Source: Nemertoderma westbladi (lineage: Eukaryota; Xenacoelomorpha; Nemertodermatida; Nemertodermatidae). From it: DNA of 45,627 bases. The notes under the pieces are model-generated. The model worked only from the letters and a program-made list of their open reading frames with translations, was not told where the DNA came from and did not search any database. How positions within the stretch are numbered: the stretch's first letter is position 1; every line of letters starts with the position of its first letter. The stretch covers positions 1 to 45,627 of the forward strand of contig JAUCBJ010006759.1 in NCBI GenBank assembly GCA_032718475.1, read 5' to 3'. Positions 20,801 through 33,458 of the stretch are shown in pieces. Made by a program: the position numbers and the translations under genes.

Positions 20801-23800
20801 TTACGGTAGGTTATAGAGCATACAAATTTGCCTCCACCATGTAAACAACACGGTAAACCAGGTACACTTACGGTAGGTTATAGAAGCATACAAATTTGCC
20901 TCCAACATGTAAACAACACGGTAAACCAGGTACACTTACGGTAGGTAATAGAACATACAAATTTGCCTCCAACATGTAAACAACACGGTAAACCAGGTAC
21001 ACTTACGGTAGGTAATAGAACATACAAGTTTGCCTCCAACATGTAAACAACACGGTAAACCAGGTACACTTACGGTAGGTTATAGAGCATACAAATTTGC
21101 CTCCAACATGTAAACAACACGGTAAACCAGGTACACTTACGGTAGGTAATAGAACATACAAGTTTGCTTCCAACATGTAAACAACACGGTAAACCAGGTA
21201 CACTTACGGTAAGTTATAGAGCATACAAATTTGCCTCCAACATGTAAACAACACGGTAAACCAGGTACACTTACGGTAGGTAATAGAACATACAAATTTG
21301 CCTCCACCATGTAAACAACACGGTAAACCAGGTACACTTACGGTAGGTTATAGAGCATACAAATTTGCCTCCAACATGTAAACAACACGGTAAACCAGGT
21401 ACACTTACGGTAGGTAATAGAACATACAAGTTTGCTTCCAACATGTAAACAACACGGTAAACCAGGTACACTTACGGTAAGTTATAGAGCATACAAATTT
21501 GCCTCCAACATGTAAACAACACGGTAAACCAGGTACACTTACGGTAGGTAATAGTACATACAAATTTGCCTCCAACATGTAAACAACACGGTAAACCAGG
21601 TACACTTACGGTAGGTAATAGAACATACAAATTTGCCTCCAACATGCAAACAACACGGTAAACCAGGTACACTTACGGTAGGTTATAGAAATACAAATTT
21701 GCCTCCAACATGTAAACAACACGGTAAACCAGGTACACTTACGGTAGGTAATAGAACATACAAATTTGCCTCCACCATGTAAACAACACGGTAAACCAGG
21801 TACACTTACGGTAGGTAATAGAACATACAAATTTGCCTCCACCATGTAAACAACACGGTAAACCAGGTACACTTACGGTAGGTAATAGAACATACAAGTT
21901 TGCTTCCAACATGTAAACAACACGGTAAACCAGGTACACTTACGGTAGGTTATAGAGCATACAAATTTGCCTCCAACATGTAAACAACACGGTAAACCAG
22001 GTACACTTACGGTAGGTTATAGAGCATACAAATTTGCCTCCAACATGTAAACAACACGCTAAACCAGGTACACTTACGGTAGGTTATAGAGCATACAAAT
22101 TTGCCTCCAACATGTAAACAACACGGTAAACCAGGTACACTTACGGTAGGTAATAGAGCATACAAATTGGCCTCCACCATGTAAACAACACGGTAAACCA
22201 GGTACACTTACGGTAGGTTATAGAGCATACAAATTTGCCTCCAACATGTAAACAACACGGTATACCAGGTACACTTACGGTAGGTAATAGAACATACAAA
22301 TTTGCCTCCAACATGTAAACAACACGGTAAACCAGGTACACTTACGGTAGGTAATAGAACATACAAATTTGCCTCCAACATGTAAACAAAACGGTAAACC
22401 AGGTACACTTACGGTAGGTTATAGAGCTACAAATTTGCCTCCAACATGTAAACAACACGGTAAACCAGGTACACTTACGGTAGGTTATAGAGCATACAAA
22501 TTGGCCTCCAACATGTAAACAACACGGTAAACCAGGTACACTTACGGTAGGTTATAGAGCATACAAATTTGCCTCCAACATGTAAACAACACGGTAAACC
22601 AGGTACACTTACGGTAGGTTATAGAGCATACAAATTGGCCTCCAACATGTAAACAACACGGTAAACCAGGTACACTTACGGTAGGTTATAGAGCATACAA
22701 ATTTGCCTCCAACATGTAAACAACACGATAAACCAGGTACACTTACGGTAGGTTATAGAGCATACAAATTTGCCTCCACCATGTAAAAAACACGGTAAAC
22801 CAGGTACACTTACGGTAGGTTATAGAGCATACAAATTTGCCTCCAACATGTAAACAACACGGTAAACCAGGTACACTTACGGTAGGTTATAGAGCATACA
22901 AATTGGCCTCCAACATGTAAACAACACGGTAAACCAGGTACACTTACGGTAGGTAATAGAACATACAAATTGGCCTCCAACATGTAAACAACACGGTAAA
23001 CCAGGTACACTTACGGTAGGTTATAGAGCATACAAATTTGCCTCCACCATGTAAACAACACGGTAAACCAGGTACACTTACGGTAGGTAATAGAACATAC
23101 AAATTTGCCTCCAACATGTAAACAACACGGTAAACAAGGTACACTTACGGTAGGTTATAGAACATACAAATTGGCCTCCAACATGTAAACAACACGGTAA
23201 ACCAGGTACACTTACGGTAGGTTATAGAGCATACAAATTTGCCTCCACCATGTAAAAAACACGGTAAACCAGGTACACTTACGGTAGGTAATAGAACATA
23301 CAAATTGGCCTCCAACATGTAAACAACACGGTAAACCAGGTATACTTACGGTAGGTTATAGAACATACAAATTTGCCTCCACCATGTAAACAACACGGTA
23401 AACCAGGTACACTTACGGTAGGTAATAGAACATACAAATTTGCCTCCAACATGTAAACAACACGGTAACCCAGGTACACTTACGGTAGGTTATAGAACAT
23501 ACAAATTGGCCTCCAACATGTAAACAACACGGTAAACCAGGTACACTTACGGTAGGTTATAGAGCATACAAATTTGCCTCCACCATGTAAAAAACACGGT
23601 AAACCAGGTACACTTACGGTAGGTAATAAAACATACAAATTTGCCTCCAACATGTAAACAACACGGTAACCCAGGTACACTTACGGTAGGTTATAGAACA
23701 TACAAATTGGCCTCCAACATGTAAACAACACGGTAAACCAGGTACACTTACGGTAGGTTATAGAGCATACAAATTTGCCTCCACCATGTAAAAAACACGG

Positions 23801-24721
23801 TAAACCAGGTACACTTACGGTAGGTAATAGAACATACAAATTTGCCTCCAACATGTAAACAACACGGTAAACCAGGTACACTTACGGTAGGTTATAGAAC
23901 ATACAAATTGGCCTCCAACATGTAAACAACACGGTAAACCAGGTACACTTACGGTAGGTTATAGAGCTACAAATTTGCCTCCAACATGTAAACAACACGG
24001 TAACCCAGGTACACTTACGGTAGGTTATAGAGCATACAAATTTGCCTCCACCATGTAAACAACACGGTAAACCAGGTACACTTACGGTAGGTTATAAAGC
24101 TACAAATTTGCCTCCAACATGTAAACAACACGGTAAACCAGGTACACTTACGGTAGGTTATAGAACATACAAATTGGCCTCCAACATGTAAACAACACGG
24201 TAAACCAGGTACACTTACGGTAGGTTATAGAGCTACAAATTTGCCTCCAACATGTAAACAACACGGTAAACCAGGTACACTTACGGTAGGTTATAGAGCT
24301 ACAAATTTGCCTCCAACATGTAAACAACACGGTAAACCAGGTACACTTACGGTAGGTTATAGAACATACAAATTGGCCTCCAACATGTAAACAACACGGT
24401 AAACCAGGTACACTTACGGTAGGTTATAGAGCTACAAATTTGCCTCCAACATGTAAACAACACGGTAACCCAGGTACACTTACGGTAGGTTATAGAGCAT
24501 ACAAATTTGCCTCCACCATGTAAAAAACACGGTAAACCAGGTACACTTACGGTAGGTAATAGAACATACAAATTGGCCTCCAACATGTAAACAACACGGT
24601 AACCCAGGTACACTTACGGTAGGTTATAGAGCATACAAATTTGCCTCCACCATGTAAACAACACGGTAACCCAGGTACACTTACGGTAGGTTATAGAGCA
24701 TACAAATTGGCCTCCAACATG
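17830..24721. repeat. 67-bp tandem satellite array, about 103 copies (6.9 kb)
   Basis: The unit is 67 bases and contains AACACGGTAAACCAGGTACA, CTTACGGTAGG and TTTGCCTCCAACATGTAAAC. Copies differ at a few diagnostic positions: AAATTTG or AAATTGG, CCAACATG or CCACCATG, GGTAAT or GGTTAT, GAACATAC or GAGCATAC, and a 66- or 65-base form with GAGCTACAA. Units with CGGTAAGT occur in the left half only. Distal units form a 201-bp trimer, and a long block is duplicated 2,880 bases apart. Any 66-aa reading frames on the minus strand are a by-product of a stop recurring every three units. No gene interrupts the array. Confidence 0.99.
18193..22569. repeat. Large segmental duplication inside the satellite (2,880-bp offset)
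   Basis: Bases 18193-19689 and 21073-22569 are identical over 1,497 bases by line-by-line comparison. This includes rare variants: AACATGCAAAC (18769/21649), CACGCTAAACC (19176/22056), GGTATACC (19379/22259) and ACAAAACGG (19505/22385). The relation continues after that with an offset of 3,081, i.e. three extra units, to about 20100/23180. This shows recent unequal exchange or a block duplication of about 43-46 units. Confidence 0.95.
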
Positions 24722-25081
24722 TCTCCAATTTGTCAGTAACATCCATTTTATACTCATAAATGACGCATTTATGTATTTAGCTGTATTATTATTGTTCTGC
24801 TAGTCTAACTAACCTACTTTATGTCTGGCGATCTGTCTGCCTGCATGTGTCTGTTAATTTCGTAATTTCGCCTCTTTTCGATTCAATCATCACAATGACC
24901 AGCATGGGCGCCATCGAAGACTAATACTACCTACATCCTCCAGTCTGATGTACCACTAATCAGTTCAGGCTGAGCTTGAGTTTGTATCCGCGAGTGTTTG
25001 GGTTGTAACTGTAAATACAACTCTGAAACAAAAACAAACATCCCCATTTCGCTACTACTACAGTAGTACTAATACTATCGG
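24722..25081. other. Non-coding stretch, no gene seen
   Basis: This stretch separates the satellite from the next LINE fragment. Short TA-rich and TAC-repeat pieces appear near 25055-25080, probably the decayed tail of the next fragment. Confidence 0.45.
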
Positions 25082-25510
25082 CATGCTGTATATATATTAT
25101 ATATATTACATATCAAGAATGCTGTGCCGGCTTGTCGACAAAATTGCGCTGCCACACCTCCTTATCACCCATGACATTTGCTAGATCATCCGCATCTTTA
25201 AGGTCAGTGTCCTTTAAGATGCGTCTCAAGAAAGTCATGGGCTGTCCACCATGCTTATTCACTCCATGAGGCTGCCAAAGTACAAGATTATGCACTGGCT
25301 GGTCCTCACGGCGAAAGCAATGTCCTGCAAAGCGGAGGCGATTTTGTTCTAGTGTCAAGCTTGGGGGAACCAATGAGACACCTCCAATGTTATATAGTGT
25401 CTGGTTGTGGATGTGTTCATTGTATTTGACACAATAAACCCGTCACAGCGTTCTTGTGAATGTGTCATCCAGAGATTTGGTATCCTCTGCAGTTATAGCC
25501 CAGTATGGAC
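25082..25510 (-). mobile_element. Family-1 LINE 3' fragment F
   Basis: The minus strand carries the C-terminal part of the family-1 protein (LRFAGHCFRREDQPVHNL, then LWQPHGVNKHGGQP) and a degenerate 3' end. The usual ATGCAGCTGCAATGC is here replaced by TA-rich sequence. It stops at 25510 right after TATGGACTC, where the TAG tail of fragment G begins. That is within a few bases of the point where copy X is interrupted by the intact element. Confidence 0.85.
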
Positions 25511-26665
25511 TCTACTACTACTACTACTAGGATCGGCATGCTGCATTGCAGCTGCATTTTTAAGAATGCTGTGCCGGCTTGTCGACAAAATTGCGCCGCC
25601 ACAACTCCCTATCACCCATGACATTTGCTAGATCATCCGCATCTTCAAGGCCAGTGACATTTAAGATGCGTCTCAAGAAAGTCATGTACTGTCCACCATG
25701 CTTATTCACTCCATGAGGCTGCCAAAGTACAAGATTATGCACTGGCTGGTCCTCACGGCGAAAGCAATGTCCTGCAAAGCGGAGGCGATTTTGTTCTAGT
25801 GTCAATCTTGGGGGAACCAATGAGACACCTCGATGTTACATAGTGTCTGGTTGGAGATGTGTGCATTGTACTTGACACATTTAACCCGGCGTAGCATTCT
25901 TGTGAATGTGCCATCCAGAGATGTGGTGTCCTCAGCAGTTGGAGCCCAGCATGGACTCCCATATACTATATTACTATATTACTTGTGCGCTTACTCACTA
26001 TTTATGTATGCTGTACCGTGCTTAGGTTCGTGTACGATATAAATTAAATTAAATAGAGGAGTACTGGAACTACTGCTGCTCTAAATAATCGGACTTTAAG
26101 TTTCCGATTAATTCTCGGTGACTTCCAAATCCTGGAAAGCCCATTCAAGGCTGCCCATGCCTTTCCCTTACGTATTCGAAGGTTCTCACCTGACTTCCGG
26201 ATCCATGATCCCAGGTAACAGAAGTCATCCACATGCTCAAGCATACCATCCTTTGAGCTTATGCTCATCCGGTCAGAGACTTGCTGACGACTTTCAAAGT
26301 TACCTATCAAAATTTTGGTCTTTCTGGAGTTAATAGAAAGACCAACACTAGAAGGAGCCTGTTCTAATGAGCTGAGGAGCCGTTGGGCTTGCTCTAGTGA
26401 TTCTGAGAGTACTCCTAAGTCAGCAGCAAAGTCTAGATTAGTTAGGTACTTGGCAGGATTTCCTCGACTTCTGGAGCCAGTAGGTGGAGTTATCATCACC
26501 CCATCATCATTATGATTATCATGAAGAAATCATGAAGAAAGTATGCTGAACATACGTGAGCGAGAGACTGAATCAAAGGCCTTGAAGAAGTCAACAAAGA
26601 TAACAGCCAGATGTCTTTTTTTTATAGTCTTCTTCAGATTATCATAGTACTGCCTGTTAAAGGCC
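25511..26665 (-). mobile_element. Family-1 LINE fragment G with inserted and deleted segments
   Basis: From the 3' tail (25511-25528) it matches family 1 to 25960. A foreign AT-rich segment of about 95 bases follows (25961-26055), and then family-1 sequence resumes to about 26515. Short later pieces continue to about 26665, with two internal deletions near 26520 and 26625. The reverse-transcriptase motif C reads LDFAADLGVL: the first catalytic Asp of FADD is changed to Ala. It is inactive. Confidence 0.85.
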
Positions 26666-26939
26666 AAGCACCAGGATGCGAAACATCCTTTTCTATGTAC
26701 CTGTATCATAATATGTCTCCTCGTGGATTAATATGATAAATACATTTTAATTTTCAGAACGATGCGAAAAAATCGGGATCGGGTACATTGGACGCCTACA
26801 GCCAAACGAGAAACCAACAGACTGTATCCAATTACTTCAGGGTTGGTTTAACAAGAACAATTTAACATCATTATGTGAAAAGTAGCAATTTTCAGCCCGA
26901 GTTTATAACCCGAGTGTATTTATACACCGAGAGCGCGCA

Positions 26940-27119
26940 GCGAGGGAGGTTTACATAAATATACAAGGGAGTATACGAGGGAGGTTTACATAAATATACA
27001 AGGGAGTATACGAGGGAGGTTTACATAAATATACAAGGGAGTATACGAGGGAGGTTTACATAAATATACAAGGGAGTATACGAGGGAGGTTTACATAAAT
27101 ATACAAGGAGGTATACGAG
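26940..27119. repeat. 35-bp minisatellite, about 5 copies
   Basis: The unit contains CGAGGGAGGTTTACATAAAT followed by ATACAAGGGAGTATA. The first four copies are nearly identical and the last is diverged (GGAGGTATACGAGTG). It sits in inferred intron A, with no coding content. Confidence 0.95.
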
Positions 27120-27502
27120 TGAAGTTGACCTTTTCACACAATAATGGTGTGCATTGTGTTACATTATGACTAAATTATTATATCATTTAATATTGTATTA
27201 TTATATAATGTTTAGGAATATTAATTAAATTCAAATCAATTTATGGCTATAATCCACGCTAAATTACGGAAACGGGGGATTGTCAGGACGTTTTCAGGAA
27301 TTTTGTTTTTACTTTTGATTTAATTTTGTTTCTTTTTGCAGCGTTGGTCTCATCAGAGCAATCACACTGATAAGTTGACATGTAACTAAATAGTATTAAA
27401 CGCAGTATTTTTATTTACTACCATGTATCTTTATATATTAACAAGTATTCTATACAAATATAGTATAATTTTTGTTTGTTGTAGTAGTTGAAAACGTGTA
27501 GG

Positions 27503-29170
27503 AAAAGTTGTACAAAGGGGCGCCTCAAAGCCGATAGTCCTGAAGAACGTGTTGGGAAGTGGAAAAATCACTTCAGCAACTTGCTTGGGCAGCCACCAAA
27601 CATCGAGGTCAGCCCTACAAGGAAAATATATGACAAGACACTACCTATAGAAACAGGGGACTTCACACCTACCGAACTCCAAAGAAGCATTAAAAGCATG
27701 TCCAATAATAAAGCGAGTGGATTAGATGAAATCCCAGCGGAGGTATGGAAAACCGGAGTGCTAAATAGACCATTATTGAATGTTTGCAACCGGATGTTAA
27801 AAGGGGAAAAGCCACCACCAATTTGGACTAAAGGTAAACTAAAGCCTCTCCCCAAGAAAGGAGACCTCGGCATACCAACAAACTATCGTGGGATCTGTCT
27901 GCTTGTGGTAGCTGCCAAAATATACAATAAAATGATTCTATATGGGATTAAGCCTCACATAGAGAAACTACTGCGTAAGAGCCAAAACGGATTTCGACCA
28001 AGTAGATCAACAATAGCTCAGATACTTGCACTACGGAGACTGATCGAATGAATTAAGTCAAAGAATCTGGAATTTGTGGACTTTAAGAAGGCATTCGACT
28101 CCATCCATAGAGGTAAAATGCTAGAAATCCTAAGAGCTTATGGAATACCAGAAGTAATTGTTGCTGGCATTGGATTGTTCTATTGTGACACAGAAGCGCA
28201 GGTACTCTCACCAGATGGTGAAACTGAGTTTTTCTCAATCCTGACTGGCGTACTGCAAGGTGACACATTAGCACCATTACTATTTGTAATTGTGCTGGAT
28301 TACGCAATGAGGACGGCCACAAAGGGTGAAGACCTGGGATTCGCACTTCAAGAACGCAGAAGTAGTAGATATCCGGCAACTACAGTAACAGACACCGACT
28401 TTGCGGATGACATTGCCCTGCTCCTCTCTAATACGCTAGCAGATGCACAGCTTCTACTAAATAAAGTGGAGAGGGTTGCTAAGGAGGTTGGATTGCATAT
28501 AAATGCTACCAAGACCGAATTCATGACCTTTAATGTTGATGGAAACTTGACAACCATTGATAATAATCAACTAAGGAAGGTTGATGACTTCCAATACCTT
28601 GGATCATGGATAGAGAGTAGCAAAAAGGACATATAAGTTAGGAAAGCAAAGGCTTGGGCAGCTCTATCAAAAATGGATACCATCTGGAAATCAGATCTCT
28701 CCAGGCACCTAAAGACTAAGTTCTTTCGAGCCACAGTGGAAAGTGTATTTTTATACGGGGGTGAGACCTGGACACTGACTAAATCACTTGAACAACGAAT
28801 TGATGGTTGCTACACAAGACTACTAAGGGTAGCCCTAAACATCAGCTGGAAACAACACATGACAAACGCCGAGCTTTATGGTACAATACCACCTGTATCA
28901 ACCACCCTCCGTGAACGCAAATTAAGATTCAGTGGGCACTGCTGGCGAAGTAAAGACGAGGTCATACCAGATCTACTTCTCTGGCAACCAACTCATGGAA
29001 AGCGTAGTCGTGGACGACCGGCCATAACATATATAGATCAACTTGAAAGGGATACTGAACTTGGGAGAAACGAAATTGCGACAACTATGGAGAATCGGGA
29101 AGCCTGGAAGGATCTCATTTCCACTGTCCGAGTTCGCTCGACCTAGTAGTAGTAGTAGTAGTAGTAGTAG
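27503..29170 (+). mobile_element. Family-2 RTE-like LINE, 5'-truncated, inactive
   Basis: This plus-strand copy starts within the linker before the reverse transcriptase (GRLKADSPEERVGKWKNHF) and ends in a TAG-repeat tail of about nine units (29144-29170). Frames: 27488-28051 covers the N-terminal part of the RT (NNKASGLDEIP, PLPKKGDL, NGFRPSRSTIAQ). A TGA at 28049 and a small deletion follow. 28076-28636 has DFKKAFDS, GVLQGDTLAP and DTDFADDIALL. A TAA at 28634 breaks it again, and 28673-29146 holds the C-terminal GHCWR and LLWQPTHGK region. The other copy in this window (38190-39340) is intact over the first of these breaks. The family differs clearly from family 1 in sequence but shares its tail type. 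Confidence 0.9.
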
Positions 29171-29612
29171 ACTACAGTCTGTCTGGGTTACAGCCATAAT
29201 TAGTGTAATTAGACTCTAATTAGATGGTGTTGCCGCAGTGTTCAACTTAAAAGTTGGCAGTAAAATACTGACTGTTCAAATCACTTACTTTAATATAATA
29301 AAAGGGGCATTATTCAGTTCTTTACTGATTATATGTAGGCTTTTAGCTCCAAATCAATAATCTACGTGTATGACATGGCCTATTGGCCAGAGTCTAAATC
29401 TTTCATAGCCACTATGGCGAATATTAACACGCCCACTGCGCGTAATGTGGCAGTTTAAATTTACAGTATATAAATCATGTTTACTCTTTTCCTAATAGGA
29501 CAGACAGTTCTACTGTATGATGTGATCAGTTTGCATCTTAGATACAGTAAACCTTTAATTAGTTTTTACCTTCAATAAATATCTTCTAACAGATTTTGAT
29601 TCTAACTTTTAG

Positions 29613-29737
29613 TTCTCGCTTATGGATCTTCTAACGAAAATGTCATTGAGTGAACCCCACTTTATTCGTTGTATAAAACCGAATGACAATAAACAACCGT
29701 TGGAATTTAATAGGGAACGCGTTCTCAATCAATTACG
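29613..29737 (+). CDS. MYO3: Myosin motor-domain exon (class III-like; actin-binding helix to HFIRCIKPN)
   Basis: The exon lies between CTAACTTTTAG and the donor GTGAGT (29738). It reads [10 protein letters not shown], then [11 protein letters not shown], then [11 protein letters not shown]. This is the signature around the lower 50-kDa and SH-helix boundary in all myosin motors, where (P/N)HFVRCIKPN and RVLxQLR are strongly conserved. SLMDLL with [11 protein letters not shown] is most like class III (NinaC/MYO3) as I know that family. Length is 125 bases, starting in phase 0 and leaving two bases (CG) for the next codon. That matches the 37960 exon, which supplies T to complete Arg. Myosin III is an actin-based motor of sensory and other protrusions. 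The class assignment is by motif only. Confidence 0.88.
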
Positions 29738-32529
29738 GTGAGTAGAAATTTCATATCACATGAATATTTACTGTAAGTGGGAAAAAAAGTACACTTTTTT
29801 GTCGAGCGATAGATATTATTTGGCGAACGTAGAGAGACAAATAAGAAAGCAAGGGCAAAAAATGTTAATTTTTGCGACCACTTACGTCGTTTTATTTGTT
29901 GTAAGTTCCTTTTATCTGGGCCAATTTCAGCATAAAAATCGTTTCGAAGCTTCTTCCAGAGTGAAATACGGGCATTACTACACCTTGGGGACCCATAGTT
30001 TGAAAATTTTTCCATGAAAAAGGCTTTTATCATTGAGGGTTTTTTTCTATAACAAATATTTGACCTTCTGACCATAGGATGGTAATTGTTTCCAAAAATG
30101 TTCTAGGAAAAATGTGTTCTAGAACAAAAATATTTAAAATTTGATAACTAACACGGTTCTATAACTAAACTCATTATTATTTTTTGCATATATTTTTACA
30201 TATCGTAGTATGATGTTAGTTGGTTTCATTTAAATTTTCCATATATATTCTTCTTTAACCTGCAATACTATAACAATTAATAATAATATTTGTGCTACGC
30301 GTAGGTGATTGAGATATGTTGAACCACTGAATTAACAGCACCGGTGCATATGTGCAATCTTTAGTCTGATAATTTAAGTAGTGCTGATAGGAAGTAGTGT
30401 TTAGTGTTTTCAGTAGTTAGTTGTATGTACGAGCTATGCCCTGTTGAAGGCCTGTTATTGGTATTTAAATACACGTTGGGTTGAAATATTGGCAATAACT
30501 GTTCATTTTTGATCACCCTAAAGATCCACCACCTGCTTTGACTACTCTATGATGTTTACCCCCGGTGACCTTGGCGTGGAACTACAGTATCTTTGGAATT
30601 AACCAAATAATAACATCCCTAGTACTAGTAAGAAAAGCTTGAAAAGTAAATAATTATATTATATTTTATTTATATTTCACGTCAAGCTACTAATAGTAAA
30701 AAACCGTATCGGTAGGTATGTACAAGTAAATAAAAATCGACTGGAAACCCAGACATGCATGTAATAGTGATCAGCTGACTGCAGACAGCTGATCGGTAGG
30801 TTTCGCCCCAATACAGCGCGGGCTTCCTCAGGATGCTCAAGCTAGCAGGACGACAGTAGAGTGAAGTTCCCAAAGGAGGAGAACAGGCAAAGTGTGATGG
30901 GGCAGATACATTCTAACTAACCACTGGGAAGCGCCACTCACAAACTTACGCCAATCACGTTTCTGCTTGTTGATAACTGGCTGGCGCCTGCGAATATAGT
31001 ACATTTCAAGCTTTTGATTATTTATTTAATTTATTTATTTATTAAATAATAATTTATTAGGCGTTTTTATTTACTTGGTGGGATAAATATTTCTCCATTT
31101 GACGCAACACCGCCAAGGCCGCTATGAGGGAGGTGAATACCGCGGCCGCTCCTAAAGCCGCAGGCCATCGCTAACTATATAGGTTAACTTGGGATTCTGG
31201 GGGACTTTTCGATGAAGGAACTGACCAAATTTTTTTATTTTCTCACCAGGGGAGCGGCTCGGAATTCTAAGATTTTAGCAACTCTAACATTATTAAATCT
31301 AACCCTTCGACGGACACGGCGGACAAAAATCCGTCATTTTTTCGACAATTTTAAAATTTTTTTGAAAGGCGCTCTACAGTGGCTCGAAAAAACCCTAGGT
31401 TATTGCTTAGCCGACGCCGGGATACGATAGAAGGGATTAATTAGTGAATTCGTTTTTTTTTTTTCAAAAAAGATTACCACGCCTTTTTTCCGAAAATGTC
31501 CGTCAAAGTTGAAAAAACGGACAAAATGACTTTGCGGGATCCGCTATAACTCGGCTAATATTAATCGTACGGGGACGAAAGTAACGCGGTTGGAAAGGGG
31601 AAGAGTGGTACTACCTTCGTATCGAATGGGGGTAAGATATTTATTAAAATTTCGGGTGGAAAAAGGGGCTGTAAATTTGTACGTTTTTGTCCGTCTTTTT
31701 TGGAAAACTTATTTCCGAAATGTTTAATTCGACAACGCGGGTAGGAATCCACTAATTCTTTTATGAAACTCGTAGAAGACCATTGGGGCTACGTTCCTAT
31801 CGAATGGGGGTACAAAAAATATGTCGGCAATAGGGGCCAAAAAGGGCCAGAATTTGTAAAGTAGTTTTTATCGAATAATTTTTTATTTTTGACTTTAGTT
31901 GGTTAAGTTACATTCTATACAGTCAATATCCATACGGGGAATTCAAATATGCTATCGGTTTTGCTCCAAGGATGATATTTAAAAAATGAGGGCCAAAATT
32001 ATAATTTCGCGCTTCAAACTTGCTTCGCGGGAAATCGTCTAGCTCGAAAACTACTTAACTTACGGGAGATTTGTTTACACAGACTTATAGTGCGTTAAAT
32101 TATCTATCTAACAGCGTTAATCACAGCGCCGGAGGTATTATAAAACTGGAGCGGCAGGCGATCGTGTGAAATATAATATTTATAAAAAGGGACGAAAATT
32201 TTTTTTTTTTAACAAATCGCTATTCCATTATAATTTAGCGTATTGCGCCAAAAGTACCTGTAAAAAGTATCAAATTAACTCCGCTATCTTTTATCTTAAC
32301 ATATATAATTAAAATTACGAATTTTAAGGGTCGAAAAATATCGCGTTATTTTGGCCCTTTTTTTTAATTTTTTTGGGGCCAAATATAACCCCTTTTCAAA
32401 AGATTAAGAAAAAAATTACGGCAAAGAATATACCAATTTTATTGAATTTGGACCACCAGAACCGAAGTTAGAGCGATTGTAGTGAAAAAATAAAAATAAT
32501 TTTTTTTGCAAAAAAATTAAGAATGGTGA

Positions 32530-32602
32530 GGTCAATATTGGATTTCGAACCCGCGAACTTAGGTTTCATTAACGTGATTGATAACCACTAGACTATGTGA
32601 CC
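32530..32602 (-). tRNA. tRNA-like sequence (degenerate tRNA or SINE head)
   Basis: The minus strand gives a 73-base unit with TAGTCTAGTGGTTA, a good A box like those of Val/Asp/Glu tRNAs, and GGTTCGAAATCC, a good B box, at the normal spacing. The ends GGTCA and TGACC pair. The anticodon arm and T-stem pair poorly, and the loop does not place a T before a clear anticodon, so it is probably not functional. It may be a tRNA pseudogene or tRNA-derived SINE. Confidence 0.5.
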
Positions 32603-33458
32603 AAGAGAATTTTAAATTTTCGAGTGACTATTTTTAAACATCAATAACTTCGGTTCTACAGGGCCGTTTAATCTGAAACTTTTTTCATTGGATAGAGGAT
32701 AGATTGTAGTGTGTGAAATAGGATAAAACTTGGGAAAAGACTTATGTGCACTTAGTGCAAAATGCACTTAAATAGTGAAAATTTTTTCGATATTTCAAAC
32801 ACTGTTATTTCCAGTTCTATTCATCGTAGAATGTTATTTTTTGGATTAAAATGTAGTTTGGAATGATTTCTAACTATAATCGTAACATTTGTTTAACTTT
32901 TTATGTCTATAAAGTGATTTAAAAATGTCCATGAATATGGTCCAAAATCGCAAATCCAGATTTATTAAATTGGATTTTTGACACTTTTAGCGACTGACAC
33001 TTGATCATACACCATCGTAGATCGGTAGAGGATAAACATAAGTTTGTTAAATAAGAGCCACCATTACGATCTGCTAAAGTGCATTTGTACAAATAAGTGT
33101 GCAAAAGTGCAAATTTTTTAATAAGGTCAAATTATATAGTATTGGGTTCTTTTCTTTGCAGATACTTTATTTTCATATTAATATGTTGTTTGAACCTTAC
33201 TGAGCGCATTAGGGAATATGCGTACAAATAACCGGCCCTTATGAGGCTTCGATTGGGTAAATTAATAAAACATAAGGTTGTATAGTATAATATTCTAAAA
33301 ACCAGTGTGATATTAAATGCACTTTAAATAATAAATAGAAATCAAATAACAATTGGACCACACAATTAAAAACTTGCACAATTTTGTACTTATTATATCG
33401 CTTCAAATTAATTCAACAGTGGATATTTGTGGGAAGGGGGAAGTTACAGTGTGCATTC

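Larger units (their letters stand above)
17550..29612 (+). other. Inferred myosin intron A (about 12.1 kb)
   Basis: If the exons at 17425 and 29613 belong to one gene, this intron holds the whole 67-bp satellite array, two antisense family-1 LINE fragments, a sense family-2 LINE and a 35-bp minisatellite. It ends in a T-rich acceptor, CTAACTTTTAG. Unlisted parts (17550-17829, 24722-25081, 26666-26939, 27120-27502, 29171-29612) show no gene. Confidence 0.45.

Noticed and set aside
17856-24613. Dozens of 60-88-aa minus-strand frames repeating MYLVYRVVYMLEANLY-like sequence
   Set aside because: They are read through the 67-bp satellite. Three units make 201 bases, with a stop once per three units, so the frames recur automatically. 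There is no start context, no single conserved frame and no protein family.
17830-24721. Satellite array considered as a CRISPR array
   Set aside because: The whole 67-bp unit repeats. There are no unique spacers between short repeats, and the genome is eukaryotic.
32530-32602. Functional tRNA gene
   Set aside because: The A and B boxes are good, but the anticodon arm and T-stem do not pair and there is no clear anticodon loop.
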